Notes under the pieces: generated by a model
Databases searched by the model: none
What the model was told of the DNA's origin: nothing
What the model saw: the letters and a program-made list of their open reading frames with translations, nothing else
In this document: positions 56,102 to 64,000 of the stretch, piece after piece
How positions within the stretch are numbered: position 1 is the first letter of the stretch
Layout of the letters: each line of letters starts with the position of its first letter
NCBI GenBank assembly: GCA_040905865.1
Contig: JBBDQU010000005.1
Span: forward strand, 1 to 64,000
Direction of reading: 5' to 3'
Source: Alphaproteobacteria bacterium
GTDB lineage: Bacteria > Pseudomonadota > Alphaproteobacteria > UBA8366 > GCA-2717185
DNA length: 64,000 nucleotides
Translations under genes and position numbers: made by a program

Positions 56102-56407
56102 ATGGAAGTTCGTATTTTTGCGCCGTCGAAGAACGCCATGCAGTCCGGCCGCGCCAAGACCGGCGGCTGGGTCATCGAGTTCGAACCCACGTCGCGCGCG
56201 GATCCGGATCCGCTGATGGGCTGGGCAAGGTCGACCGACACGCGCCGCCAGGTGCGGCTGAACTTCGATACGAAGGAAGAGGCCATTGCCCATGCCGAAC
56301 GCAATGGCTGGACCTATACGGTGCAGAAACCGAAGGAACGCCGCATCCGGCCGAAGGCCTATGCGGACAATTTTTCCGTGAACCGGACCCAGCCCTGGAC
56401 GCACTAG
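56102..56407 (+). CDS. NDUFS4-like complex I accessory subunit (ETC complex I subunit)
   Basis: 101 residues from ATG at 56102. The protein RIFAPSKNAMQSGRAKTGGW, the WARSTDTRRQVRLNFDTKEEA segment and the ending YADNFSVNRTQPWTH are the full NDUFS4 core (PF04800), an accessory subunit at the peripheral arm of complex I in alphaproteobacteria and mitochondria. It lies between two tRNA genes on the same strand. The frame is open back through the tRNA-Pro 3' end, which is coincidental. A hairpin without a U-run (56027-56053) separates it from the tRNA. Confidence 0.94.
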   Translation: MEVRIFAPSKNAMQSGRAKTGGWVIEFEPTSRADPDPLMGWARSTDTRRQVRLNFDTKEEAIAHAERNGWTYTVQKPKERRIRPKAYADNFSVNRTQPWTH

Positions 56408-56429
56408 GCGTTACGCACGGATCATCCGG

Positions 56430-56506
56430 GATCCCGTAGCTCAACCGGATAGAGCATCGGATTTCTAATCCGACGGTTGCAGGTTCGAGTCCTGCCGGGA
56501 TCGCCA
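56430..56506 (+). tRNA. tRNA-Arg (anticodon TCT)
   Basis: 77 bases including encoded CCA. The acceptor GATCCCG pairs with CGGGATC; the anticodon stem TCGGA/TCCGA holds TTTCTAA with anticodon TCT (AGA codons); the T-arm is GCAGG-TTCGAGT-CCTGC. It starts 22 bases after the NDUFS4 stop. Confidence 0.97.
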
Positions 56507-56519
56507 CTTCTTCCGACGG

Positions 56520-57431
56520 TTACCTGACTTCGGCGACCGCCGCTTCGGCGAAGCGCATGTCGATGCAGGCATCGTAGGGGATCGGCTCGGCGATCAGCCC
56601 GCCGGACAGCAATGCCGTGCTGAGCCGCTCGAAGCCCTCGCGCGGCAGAATCGGATTGCGGCCCCAGATTCCCAGCGACTTGTAACGGTCGATGGCGGCG
56701 TTGAGAATTTCCGGCGGGCAATCGGGAAAGAAACCGGCCAATGCCGCCCCGATCTCCGCGCCGGAATGGGCATGCAGCCATTTCTGCGCGCGATACATGG
56801 CGCGGGTCATGCGGTGCAGTTCGTCGGCTTTCTCGTCCAGCGTCCGGCGCACCGTGTAGAGCGTCGTATAGGTGCAGGGGCCCCGGTTCGCCGCCGCATA
56901 CCAGATATGCCCGGCGCCGCTGCTGACGAGTTCCTCGACGGCGGGCTGGAATATCTGCGCCACGTCGATCGAGCCGGCCCGCAGCGCCGCCGCATTCTCC
57001 GCCATCGTGCCGTCGGCGATTCGGGAAATGCCGGCGGGGTCGATGCCCGCGCGGCGCAGGTCGTCCTGCAGGCACATCCAGGGCGTCGGTACCTCCGAAA
57101 CCGTGGCGACAGTGACGCCGGTCAGGCCCCTCATGGTGAAATCCGGGTTCGGGCGGTTGCCGACCAGGAAGAACGGGTCGCGGGTCACCGCTTCGCAGAA
57201 CCCGACAAGATCCAGATTCGCATCGCGGTCACGGTTCATCAGGATGCGCATCGGCCCGCCCCAGTAAACATCCGCCTGGCCGGCGCCCAGATGGGTCGCG
57301 ACCTGATCGAGATCCGGGCTGGTGCCGAGCCGCACATCGACGCCCTCGGCTTCATAGGCGCCCAGCGCATGGGGCAGGTAGAAGGGGGTGTAGAAGACGG
57401 CGCGGAAGGATTCGTAGACGGTGATCGACAT
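56520..57431 (-). CDS. NMT1/THI5-like substrate-binding domain protein without signal peptide
   Basis: 303 residues. The fold is of the SsuA/THI5 type (FYTPFYLPHALGAYEAEGVDVRL at residues about 13-35, in part; QADVYWGGPMRI; LRAGSIDVAQIFQPAVEEL). It starts directly with the first beta-strand (MSITVYESFRAV), so there is no export signal, unlike typical ABC transport binding proteins, and no permease or ATPase lies beside it. The THI5 CCCFC motif is absent. It may be a cytosolic binding or catalytic protein. It ends 13 bases past the tRNA-Arg gene, in convergent orientation. Confidence 0.75.
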   Translation of the reverse strand: MSITVYESFRAVFYTPFYLPHALGAYEAEGVDVRLGTSPDLDQVATHLGAGQADVYWGGPMRILMNRDRDANLDLVGFCEAVTRDPFFLVGNRPNPDFTMRGLTGVTVATVSEVPTPWMCLQDDLRRAGIDPAGISRIADGTMAENAAALRAGSIDVAQIFQPAVEELVSSGAGHIWYAAANRGPCTYTTLYTVRRTLDEKADELHRMTRAMYRAQKWLHAHSGAEIGAALAGFFPDCPPEILNAAIDRYKSLGIWGRNPILPREGFERLSTALLSGGLIAEPIPYDACIDMRFAEAAVAEVR

Positions 57432-57489
57432 GGCGGTGTCCCTGATGTTCCGGTTGCTGTCGTCAGGTTGCCATCGTGCGCCGCCGATG

Positions 57490-57519
57490 GCTATAGCACA
57501 TCAGGTCTGATTGGAACCT
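57490..57519 (+). repeat. Palindromic repeat, copy 4 (left half only)
   Basis: GCTATAGCACATCAGG followed by TCTGATTGGAACC matches the left arm of copy 2; the right arm is lost. It lies just downstream of the thioesterase gene. Confidence 0.7.
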
Positions 57520-57527
57520 GGAGTTGT

Positions 57528-57947
57528 CTACCCCTTCGGCGGCGCCATTCCATCGGGATCGGTCTTGTGGACCCGCCGTGTCATGAAGGTGCCGAGCCCG
57601 GTGGCGACGATGTCGCCGCTATCCGTATGCACGTCGCAGCGCACGGCGGCGGAGCGCGATCCCGCGCGGACCACATCGGCGGTCCCGGTCAGCCGCTTGC
57701 CGGTCGCGGGGGCCAGGTAATTCACCTTCAGTTCCAAAGTGGCCATCGGCCGCAGCCGCGTGTCGTAATTGCCGCCGGCCGCCGCCGTGGCCATCGCCAC
57801 GTCGATCAGCGAGGCGATGACGCCGCCCTGCACCACGCCGCGCAAATTGCGCATTTCCGCCTTGATATCCATGCCGACGACGGCGTGCCCGTCCTCCATG
57901 ACCTCATATTCGACGCCGAGCCATTTGCGAAAGCCTTCATCCGGCAT
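57528..57947 (-). CDS. PaaI-type hotdog thioesterase
   Basis: 139 residues. The motif LRGVVQGGVIASLIDVAMAT (central helix of the hotdog fold, residues about 53-72) and the following LELKVNYLAPATGKRLTG are typical of PaaI/YigI acyl-CoA thioesterases; the acyl group is unknown. Start ATG at 57947. Its promoter region is divergent with the copper operon. Confidence 0.88.
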   Translation of the reverse strand: MPDEGFRKWLGVEYEVMEDGHAVVGMDIKAEMRNLRGVVQGGVIASLIDVAMATAAAGGNYDTRLRPMATLELKVNYLAPATGKRLTGTADVVRAGSRSAAVRCDVHTDSGDIVATGLGTFMTRRVHKTDPDGMAPPKG

Positions 57948-58033
57948 GTCCGTTTCCCCCGATACTGCTGTGACGTAAATCCTGCGCGGATTGTCCGGAC
58001 TGGCAGGCGGATTTGCAAATGCATTTATAGGCC

Positions 58034-58064
58034 TTGACCTTCCAGTTTATGGAAGGTCCATATG
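58034..58064 (+). promoter_or_regulatory. CueR-type operator and promoter of copA
   Basis: ACCTTCC-N7-GGAAGGT (58037-58057) is a perfect CueR/HmrR dyad. It lies between -35 TTGACC (58034-58039) and -10 CATATG (58059-58064), with the 19-base spacer that MerR-family activators need. The regulator is encoded downstream. Confidence 0.92.
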
Positions 58065-58109
58065 TTTCGAAGGGCGGCCGGCGATTCCGGCGGTGAAAGG
58101 AACAATGGA

Positions 58110-60338
58110 ATGGATGGCGAAACGGGCATGCGCGACGCGCTGGCGCCGACGGATGCGGAAACGGTGCGGTTCCGCGTCGAGGGGATGAGCTGCGCCGGCT
58201 GCGTCGGCAATGTGGAAAAGGCGCTGGCGGGCGTGCCCCGGGTAAACAGGGTGTCGGTCAATCTGGCGACGGGGCTGGCCGATGTCGGCGGAAACGCGGC
58301 GATGGCGGATCTTCTCGCGGCGGTCGAGAAGGCGGGCTACCACGCCGTCGCCGATTCGAATATCGAGGATGTGGACGCGGTCGCCGCGCGCGACCGGCGC
58401 GACGGGCTGACGGTGCTTGCCGCCGCACTGCTGACCCTGCCGCTGGTGGCGCCGATGGTCGCCGCCCCTTTCGGATATCATGCGATGCTGCCGGGCACGG
58501 TCCAGCTTGTCCTGGCCGCTATCGTGCAACTCCCCATCGGCTGGCGGTTCTATACCGGCGCGGCGAAAGCGCTGCGCAGCGGCGTCGGCACCATGGACGT
58601 GCTGGTCGCCCTGGGCACCAGCGCCGCCTTCGGCCTCAGCGTCTACAACCTGTTCACCATCGGCGAAGGCGCCCATCTCTATTTCGAGGCCTCGGCGGCG
58701 ATCATTACCCTGGTGCTGTTCGGCCAGTGGCTGGAAAAGCGGGCGCGGCAGGGCACCTCGCGGGCGATCCGCGAACTGATGCGGCTGCGGCCGGACACCG
58801 CGCTGGTGGAACGCAACGGCGAAGCGAAGCCGATTCCGGCGGCGCAGGTCGTGGCGGGCGATATCGTCATCGTGCGGCCGGGCGAGCGTATCCCGGTCGA
58901 CGGCACGGTGCTGAAAGGCGAAAGCGCGGCGGATGAATCGCTGCTGACCGGCGAAAGCATGCCGGTCGACAAGCGGCCCGGCGACCCGGTGACCGGCGGC
59001 AGCGTCAATGGCGATGGCGTGCTGCGGCTGCGCGCCACCCGCGTCGGCCGGGACTCGCTGCTGGAGCGGATCATCGCGATGGTCGAGGGCGCGCAGGCGG
59101 CGAAGCCGCCGGTGCAGCGGCTGGTCGACCGGGTCGCGCATGTCTTCGTGCAGGCGGTGGTCGCCGTGGCGCTGGCGACGGGGATCGGTTGGGGATTTGC
59201 CGGGGCCGGGGCCGAAATCGCCATCATTACCGCCGTCGCCGTGCTGGTGATCGCCTGTCCCTGCGCGCTGGGGCTGGCCACGCCGACGGCGATCATGGCC
59301 GGCACCGGCGCCGCCGCGCGGGCCGGAATCCTGATCAGGGACGCGGTCGCGCTGGAACGCGCCGGTTCGGTCACGGCGGTGGTCTTCGACAAGACCGGAA
59401 CCCTGACCATGGGTACGCCCTCGGTGACCGATATCGTCGCCGCCGACGGCGAAGCAGACGGGTTGCTGCGACGCGCCGCCGCCGCCCAGCAGGGCAGCGA
59501 GCATCCGCTGGCGCAGGCTGTGCTGCGCGCGGCGAAAGACGCCGGCCTGTCGCTGCCGATACTGGATTCGTTCAGCCGTATCGGCGGCAAGGGGCTTCGG
59601 GCGACCCTGGGCGGGGAGACGCTGCTGATCGGCAACCGGGCGCTGATGGCGGAGGCAGGCGTCGATACCGCGGCACTGGAAGCCCGTGTGGCGGCGCTGG
59701 AAAACGCCGGCAAGACCGTCATGTGGGTTGCGCGGCAGGGCGCCGGGATCGACGGCGTCATCGCGGTGCAGGATGCCCTGCGGCCGGGCGCCGCCGAAGC
59801 CGTGTCGGTGCTGTCGTCACGCGGTATCAGAACGGTCATGCTGAGCGGCGACAACCGGCGCACGGTCGCGGCGATTGCGGCGGGACTGCATCTCGACCGG
59901 TTCGAGGCCGAGGTCCTGCCGGAAGACAAGGCCGCTTTCATTGCGGAACTGCAGGGGCAGGGGCTTGTGGTCGCCATGGTCGGTGACGGGGTGAACGACG
60001 CGCCCGCGCTGGCGGCGGCGGATGTGGGCATCGCGATGGGCGGCGGCAGCGATGTGGCGATGGAGGTCGCGGCGGTCACCCTGATGCGGGGCGACCCGCG
60101 CCTGGTCGCCGATGCGATCGCGATCAGCCGGGCGACCGCGCGGAAGATCCGCCAGAACCTGTTCTGGGCCTTCATCTACAACACCATCGGTATCCCGCTG
60201 GCGGCCGTTGGCCTGCTGAGCCCGGTCTTTGCCGGAGCGGCGATGGCGTTCAGCAGCGTCAGCGTGGTGTCGAACGCGCTGCTGCTGACGCGCTGGAAAC
60301 CGGTTGCCGCGACCGCGGCGGAAAGGACGAAAGCATGA
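58110..60338 (+). CDS. copA: Copper-exporting P1B-type ATPase
   Basis: 742 residues from ATG at 58110 (AAAGG about 9 bases upstream). The ATG at 58062 is rejected because it lies inside the -10 box. One N-terminal metal-binding domain has GMSCAGC (C28, C31). Membrane CPC motif in [15 protein letters not shown], phosphorylation site DKTGTLT, HP motif SEHPLAQAV and hinge [10 protein letters not shown] are all present, identifying a Cu(I) exporter. Under the CueR-type promoter it should be induced by copper. Its stop overlaps the cueR start (ATGA). Confidence 0.95.
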   Translation: MDGETGMRDALAPTDAETVRFRVEGMSCAGCVGNVEKALAGVPRVNRVSVNLATGLADVGGNAAMADLLAAVEKAGYHAVADSNIEDVDAVAARDRRDGLTVLAAALLTLPLVAPMVAAPFGYHAMLPGTVQLVLAAIVQLPIGWRFYTGAAKALRSGVGTMDVLVALGTSAAFGLSVYNLFTIGEGAHLYFEASAAIITLVLFGQWLEKRARQGTSRAIRELMRLRPDTALVERNGEAKPIPAAQVVAGDIVIVRPGERIPVDGTVLKGESAADESLLTGESMPVDKRPGDPVTGGSVNGDGVLRLRATRVGRDSLLERIIAMVEGAQAAKPPVQRLVDRVAHVFVQAVVAVALATGIGWGFAGAGAEIAIITAVAVLVIACPCALGLATPTAIMAGTGAAARAGILIRDAVALERAGSVTAVVFDKTGTLTMGTPSVTDIVAADGEADGLLRRAAAAQQGSEHPLAQAVLRAAKDAGLSLPILDSFSRIGGKGLRATLGGETLLIGNRALMAEAGVDTAALEARVAALENAGKTVMWVARQGAGIDGVIAVQDALRPGAAEAVSVLSSRGIRTVMLSGDNRRTVAAIAAGLHLDRFEAEVLPEDKAAFIAELQGQGLVVAMVGDGVNDAPALAAADVGIAMGGGSDVAMEVAAVTLMRGDPRLVADAIAISRATARKIRQNLFWAFIYNTIGIPLAAVGLLSPVFAGAAMAFSSVSVVSNALLLTRWKPVAATAAERTKA

Positions 60339-60724
60339 ATATCGGCGAGGCGGCAAAGGCGTCCGGCGTGCCCGCCAAGACGATCCGCTACTACGAAAGC
60401 GTCAACCTGATACCCCCGGCGCAACGGACCGGTTCGGGCTACCGCACCTATGGCGGCGACGATATCGCCCGTTTGCGCTTCATCCAGCGCTCCCGCAGCC
60501 TGGGATTTTCCGTCCGCGACGTGGCCATGCTGCTCGACCTGTGGGGCAACCGGGCGCGGGCCAGCGCCGAGGTCAAGGCGCTGGTGACCTCCCATATCGA
60601 CGAAATCGACTGCAAGATCGCGGAACTGCGGTCGATGCGCCAGACCCTGCAGGACCTCAGCGACCGTTGCCACGGGGACGACCGGCCCGATTGTCCCATC
60701 CTGGACAGCCTTGCCGGCGGGTGA
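60335..60724 (+). CDS. cueR: CueR/HmrR copper-responsive MerR-family regulator
   Basis: 129 residues. N-terminal MerR helix-turn-helix ([21 protein letters not shown]), dimer helix, and the Cu(I)-binding loop C-HGDDRPD-C (C112, C120 region) as in CueR. It is coupled to copA by a four-base overlap and should activate the operator at 58034-58064, including its own expression. Confidence 0.94.
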   Translation: MNIGEAAKASGVPAKTIRYYESVNLIPPAQRTGSGYRTYGGDDIARLRFIQRSRSLGFSVRDVAMLLDLWGNRARASAEVKALVTSHIDEIDCKIAELRSMRQTLQDLSDRCHGDDRPDCPILDSLAGG

Positions 60725-60773
60725 CTCCTGAGTAGCGTACGGAATTGTTTGATTTCGTACAGGCATTCCGCCG

Positions 60774-61958
60774 ATGATGGCGGGCATGCAACGACACCCG
60801 AAAAGCCGCTCCCGACCGCCGGCGCATCATTCCCCGATGGGAACGCGTTTCCGGCGGCATGCGCGGCTGTTCTACGGCGTCGCGGCGGTGTTCGCCGCCG
60901 GTGTCGTGGTCGGTGCGGTACTGGGCGGGTGGGTCGCGCGGGATGATGCGCCGGGCGCGGATGTCGCGATAGACCGGGTCCGTCCGGCGCTGGAGGTGCC
61001 GGTTCGCGCCTATCGCCCGCCGGTCCGGGTGGCGGAGCCCCGACAGCCCGTCCCTGGCACCCGCGAACAGCAACCGGAACCGCAATCGTTACAGCCGCCG
61101 GATACCGCCGCCGCGCCGCCGGATATGGTGACTGCCGAACCCGAACTGCCGGCAAAAAGGCCCGTGGAACCGCCCGTCGCGGTGGCGCCGGCCGACCCGC
61201 CTGAGCCGGTCACCCGCCTCGATACGCCCGGAACCGCGACATGGCTGGCCAATGCGGTGGCGTCGCCGGCGACGGAGGGACGGCCGATGATCGCCATCGT
61301 GATCGACGATCTGGGTATCGACCAGGCGCGCACGAAACGGGCCATTGCTTTGCCGGCGCCCCTGACCCTGGCCTTTATTCCCTACGGCTACAACCTGCGG
61401 ATACTGGCGAAATCGGGCCGGCAGGCCGGTCACGAACTGATTGTCCATGTGAACATGGAGCCCACCGACCGGGGCGTCGATCCCGGGCCGAAGGCCTTGC
61501 TGACCAGCCTGTCCCAGGCGGAAATACGCGAGCGCGTGAACTGGGCGCTGGGCCGGTTCGACGGCTATGTCGGTATCAACAACCATATGGGCAGCCGCTT
61601 CACCGAATGGCCGGATGGCATGGAAACCGTGCTGCAGATCCTGCGTGTACGCGGGCTGTTGTTTCTGGATTCGCTGACCAGCACCAGTTCGGTCGGCGCG
61701 CCGCTGGCTCGCGCATACGGCATGGCCTACGCGGCGCGCGATGTCTTCCTGGACCATGACCAGTCGGCCGAGTCGGTTATCGCCCGGCTGAAGGAAACGG
61801 AGCGCATCGCCCGTCGGAACGGTAGCGCCATCGCCATCGGTCATCCGCATGACGTAACCGTCGATGCGTTGCGCAAATGGATTCCCCAGGCAAAGGCGGC
61901 GGGCTTTCAGCTTGTGCCGCTGACCGCCATTGTACGTAGCCGCCGGGGCGAAGGATAG
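60774..61958 (+). CDS. YibQ-type divergent polysaccharide deacetylase family protein
   Basis: 394 residues. An N-terminal membrane anchor (about 32-52, LFYGVAAVFAAGVVVGAVLGG) is followed by a Pro/Glu/Ala-rich linker (about 75-140), then a DUF610/YibQ domain (PF04748): IAIVIDDLGIDQARTKRAI, the VHVNMEPTDRGVDPGPKALL segment, NNHMGSRFTE and IGHPHDVTVDALRKWIP. The fold is polysaccharide-deacetylase-like with altered metal ligands. Probably a periplasmic envelope protein. No cell-division or envC genes adjoin it. Start ATG at 60774 has no strong ribosome site. Confidence 0.88.
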   Translation: MMAGMQRHPKSRSRPPAHHSPMGTRFRRHARLFYGVAAVFAAGVVVGAVLGGWVARDDAPGADVAIDRVRPALEVPVRAYRPPVRVAEPRQPVPGTREQQPEPQSLQPPDTAAAPPDMVTAEPELPAKRPVEPPVAVAPADPPEPVTRLDTPGTATWLANAVASPATEGRPMIAIVIDDLGIDQARTKRAIALPAPLTLAFIPYGYNLRILAKSGRQAGHELIVHVNMEPTDRGVDPGPKALLTSLSQAEIRERVNWALGRFDGYVGINNHMGSRFTEWPDGMETVLQILRVRGLLFLDSLTSTSSVGAPLARAYGMAYAARDVFLDHDQSAESVIARLKETERIARRNGSAIAIGHPHDVTVDALRKWIPQAKAAGFQLVPLTAIVRSRRGEG

Positions 61959-62013
61959 CCGCCCCGAATACGGCCAAGGGGGCTGGCGCCCTTGCCCGCA
62001 ACCCGCAGGGCGT

Positions 62014-62304
62014 TCAGGCGGATTCTTCAGCCTGGGTCGCGGCTTCAAGTCGCTCGTAGGCGATGCTCATGGCCTGATCGGCATTTTCCACGGCGCTCGC
62101 CAGGTTTGTCTCATCTGCGTTGCGTAACCGCTCGACGGCGGTCATCGCGTCGGACCAGGCCCGTTCCAGCCGTTCGACCGATCCGTCAGTGTCGGGTGAC
62201 GGCAGCGGTTGCTCGGCGATTGACCGTTCCAGACGGTTCAGGGATTCGACCTTCTGATATACGAACTTTTCCTTTTCCTGTTCAAATGTCCGATCCTGCA
62301 TCAT
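62014..62304 (-). CDS. Small helical hypothetical protein
   Basis: 96 residues from ATG at 62304, fixed by AGGAG 2-3 bases upstream; the open frame continues to 62559 without a ribosome site. Nearly all residues are helix-forming with coiled-coil character (RTFEQEKEKFVYQKVESLNR; ERLERAWSDAMTAVERLRNA) and the tail is acidic. No signal or motif recognised. It converges on the YibQ-type gene. Confidence 0.65.
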   Translation of the reverse strand: MMQDRTFEQEKEKFVYQKVESLNRLERSIAEQPLPSPDTDGSVERLERAWSDAMTAVERLRNADETNLASAVENADQAMSIAYERLEAATQAEESA

Positions 62305-62638
62305 TACTCCTCCACTGTCGGGGTTACCGGCATGTCCGCCGGATGCAAACCGGCCTCTATGCTTCTGGCGCGCGCTCTGCCCGCAACACGCAAACGCGGT
62401 TGCCACGCTACGGTTCCGCGTCGTCAACCGCGTGGCGGAACCCGGCTGGCCTGAAACTTTACGCTGCCGACGCGCGGCGCCGTAGTCGCAGGCCGATCCG
62501 GGCGGTTCGCGAAAACCGCGTGTTCGCGGCGAGAAAAGCTGCCGCAGTTTGTCTTTCAACTTATTGATAGTCGCTGTCAGTTCAAGAGGCTGTGGCGATA
62601 AACACGGGGGTCTTTGGGTGGCGCCGCGGCCCGGTTCC

Positions 62639-62667
62639 TTGACTTTTAGCGTGTAATATGCTTTAAT
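62639..62667 (+). promoter_or_regulatory. Candidate sigma70 promoter of the non-coding region
   Basis: TTGACT (62639-62644), 17 bases and TTTAAT (62662-62667). It faces the duplicated module; no annotated gene lies downstream on this strand. Confidence 0.55.
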
Positions 62668-62789
62668 TCCTTTTTTGCACTGCGCGGTGATGTGCCGGAA
62701 AATCGCCAGAACGCTTTACGCCGACCTGTTTTCCTGTGGGGCGGCAGAACGTGCGGCGCCGCACGATGTTAACAATTGCCAATCATTGC

Positions 62790-62859
62790 GCATCGTTCGG
62801 GCCCGCATCCGGCGAGGATGCACGGCGCGGCATGTTAAGGAATGTTAATCGATGTATAT
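62790..62859 (+). repeat. Duplicated module, copy A
   Basis: About 70 bases, ending in three phased 10-base units ATGTTAAGGA-ATGTTAATCG-ATGTATATC, preceded by the small hairpin GCATCC-GGCGA-GGATGC. Copy B (62985) differs by one indel and two substitutions. Each copy is followed about 40 bases later by the same hairpin ATGGCCATGAAAGCCAAT (62904-62921 here). Confidence 0.9.
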
Positions 62860-62984
62860 CACCCGCAATAAATTCCGGCGCGCTACGGCGAAGCGCCGGG
62901 GCAATGGCCATGAAAGCCAATCGCCGCTAACGAATTCGAACCGGTAACAGGAGGAAAAACCAGGTGCGGCGGCGCGAGCGACGC

Positions 62985-63053
62985 CATCGTTCGGGCCGCA
63001 TCCGGCGAGGATGCATAGCGCGGCATGTTAAGGAATGTTAATCGATGTATATC
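62985..63053 (+). repeat. Duplicated module, copy B
   Basis: Almost identical to copy A, start-to-start distance 195 bases. The sequence between the core and the 3' hairpin differs between copies, so core and hairpin look selected. Confidence 0.9.
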
Positions 63054-63084
63054 GCCTGCAAAAATTACGGTGCGGTGCGCCGGG

Positions 63085-63121
63085 CGATGGCCATGAAAGC
63101 CAATCGGATGGCGTTTTTTTT
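63085..63121 (+). terminator. Plus-strand terminator of the non-coding region
   Basis: Stem CGATGGC (63085-63091) with GCCAATCG (63099-63106, one bulged A) and loop CATGAAA, then GATGGCG and eight T (63114-63121). The minus strand has no U-run here, so it serves plus-strand transcription and not trpE. Confidence 0.6.
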
Positions 63122-63153
63122 GCCGGGCGCCATCATTGAGGCGGGTTTGCGGG

Positions 63154-64000
63154 TCAGCTGTTGCCTTCGGTCGCGGCGCGGACGGCTTCCTCCGCGGCGC
63201 GGATCATGGCGCGGGCCTTGTTCTCGCATTCCTGGCATTCCATTTCCGGGTCGCTGTCGGCGACAATGCCGCCGCCGGCCTGGATATACATCGTGCCGTC
63301 CTTGACGATGGCGGTGCGCAGGGTGATGCAGGTGTCCATGTCGCCGCCGGCGCCGAAATAGCCGATGCAGCCGGAATAGATGCCGCGCCGTTCCGGCTCC
63401 AGTTCGTCGATGATCTCCATGGCGCGGACCTTGGGCGCGCCGGAAACCGTCCCCGCCGGGAAGCCCGCGGCCAATGCCTTCAGCGCGTCGTATTCCGGCG
63501 AAATCTCGCCGTCCACATGGCTGGCGATGTGCATGACGTGGGAATAGTGCTCGATGGCGAACTGTTCGGTTACCTTGACCGTGCCGATCTTCGAGACCCG
63601 GCCGACATCGTTGCGGCCGAGATCCAGCAGCATCAGGTGTTCGGCCAGTTCCTTGGGATCGCTCAGCAGATCCTCGGCCAGCGCCCGGTCCTCCGCCGCG
63701 TTGCGGCCGCGCTTGCGGGTGCCGGCGATGGGGCGGATGGTGACCGTGTCGTCGCGCAGCCGGACGAGAATTTCCGGGCTGGAGCCGACGATGGAGAAAT
63801 TGCCGAAGTCGAGGAAGAACAGGAAGGGCGAGGGGTTCAGCCGCCGCAGCGACCGGTACAGGGTAAAGGGCGGCAGGGTGAACGGGACCTCGAAGCGCTG
63901 GCTGAGCACGACCTGGAACACGTCGCCCGCATGGATATAGTCGCGGCCGCGTTCGACCATGCGGTGGTAATCCGCGCGGGCCATATTGGAGACGGGCACC
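63154..64000 (-). CDS. trpE: Anthranilate synthase component I, C-terminal part (truncated by the window edge)
   Basis: At least 281 residues; the N-terminus lies beyond the window. It converts chorismate and ammonia to anthranilate, the first step of tryptophan synthesis. The chorismate-binding domain shows [57 protein letters not shown] and [20 protein letters not shown]. The product is a stand-alone component I or the start of a TrpEG arrangement; a glutaminase domain is not fused, as the stop follows the chorismate domain directly. Confidence 0.95.
   Translation of the reverse strand, partial: VPVSNMARADYHRMVERGRDYIHAGDVFQVVLSQRFEVPFTLPPFTLYRSLRRLNPSPFLFFLDFGNFSIVGSSPEILVRLRDDTVTIRPIAGTRKRGRNAAEDRALAEDLLSDPKELAEHLMLLDLGRNDVGRVSKIGTVKVTEQFAIEHYSHVMHIASHVDGEISPEYDALKALAAGFPAGTVSGAPKVRAMEIIDELEPERRGIYSGCIGYFGAGGDMDTCITLRTAIVKDGTMYIQAGGGIVADSDPEMECQECENKARAMIRAAEEAVRAATEGNS

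Larger units (their letters stand above)
62305..63153. other. Large non-coding region with promoter, duplicated module and terminator
   Basis: 849 bases without a supportable gene. The first about 330 bases show nothing recognisable. Then a plus-strand promoter, two nearly identical modules and a hairpin with T8, listed separately. The layout suggests a transcribed non-coding RNA of about 450 bases or two small RNAs. Confidence 0.5.

Noticed and set aside
55942-56506. Could one of the tRNAs be tRNA-Sec?
   Set aside because: Both have 7-bp acceptor stems and anticodons TGG and TCT; neither has UCA or a long variable arm.
58062-58109. ATG 58062 as copA start
   Set aside because: It lies inside the -10 box of the CueR-type promoter; ATG 58110 has a ribosome site.
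62736-62930. 64-codon frame over duplicated module A as a protein
   Set aside because: The same frame is broken early in module B and there is no ribosome site, so RNA or DNA function is more likely.

Overview
The window reads as chromosomal DNA of a GC-rich alphaproteobacterium. The family is uncertain; a Rhodospirillales-like lineage fits. Lineage hints are a DUF2336 protein, complex I proteins otherwise known from mitochondria (NDUFS4, an NDUFAF6-like protein), the alphaproteobacterial first zinc module of UvrA (CPVS instead of CPIC), a CoxSLM-type molybdenum hydroxylase cluster with XdhC/MocA-type maturation genes, and a CueR-type copper switch. I see no transposase, phage, plasmid, rRNA or CRISPR genes. 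The accessory signal is small palindromic repeats and regulatory DNA.

Layout. 1-8.4 kb: short PuuD-like membrane protein, NDUFAF6-like synthase-fold protein, TrmFO, a 59-residue lipoprotein, a porin and two divergent TPR/2-oxoglutarate oxygenase proteins. 8.5-20 kb: uvrA and ssb (divergent), an OmpA-like lipoprotein, gyrA, coaD, two unrecognised proteins and a DUF2336 protein. 20-28 kb: DHA2 exporter, alpha/beta hydrolase, then a minus-strand molybdenum-enzyme maturation operon (MoxR/CoxD, CoxE, two XdhC-type proteins, a MoeA/MocA fusion). 27.6-31.7 kb: YdbH-YnbE-YdbL envelope operon. 31.7-33.8 kb: TPR O-GlcNAc-transferase-like protein. 33.8-38.3 kb: CoxM, CoxL, CoxS and CoxG-like subunits. 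38-40 kb: a Panacea-domain protein and a ChaN-like protein. 40.1-47.5 kb: a ten-gene cation/proton antiporter operon in the gene order of the Mbh sodium module, with no hydrogenase genes. 47.5-54 kb: Atm1-type ABC exporter, CMD-family protein, MFS transporter, a DsbA/FrnE-like selenoprotein, YaiI and a lipase-like hydrolase. 54-62 kb: phosphonate monoester hydrolase-type sulfatase, tRNA-Pro, NDUFS4, tRNA-Arg, substrate-binding protein, thioesterase, CueR-regulated copA-cueR and a YibQ-type deacetylase. 62-64 kb: a small coiled-coil protein, a duplicated promoter/hairpin region that may encode small RNA, and the 3' part of trpE.

The most striking item is 51508-52128. This thioredoxin-fold gene is interrupted only by TGA exactly at the first cysteine of its CPWC redox motif, and a SECIS-like hairpin follows at the right distance. 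It is best read as a selenoprotein (UPWC), which gene finders that treat every TGA as a stop would truncate. Second are a five-copy palindromic repeat family at gene ends, one copy of which carries an extended -10 promoter, and the tandem duplicated non-coding module between 62.6 and 63.1 kb.
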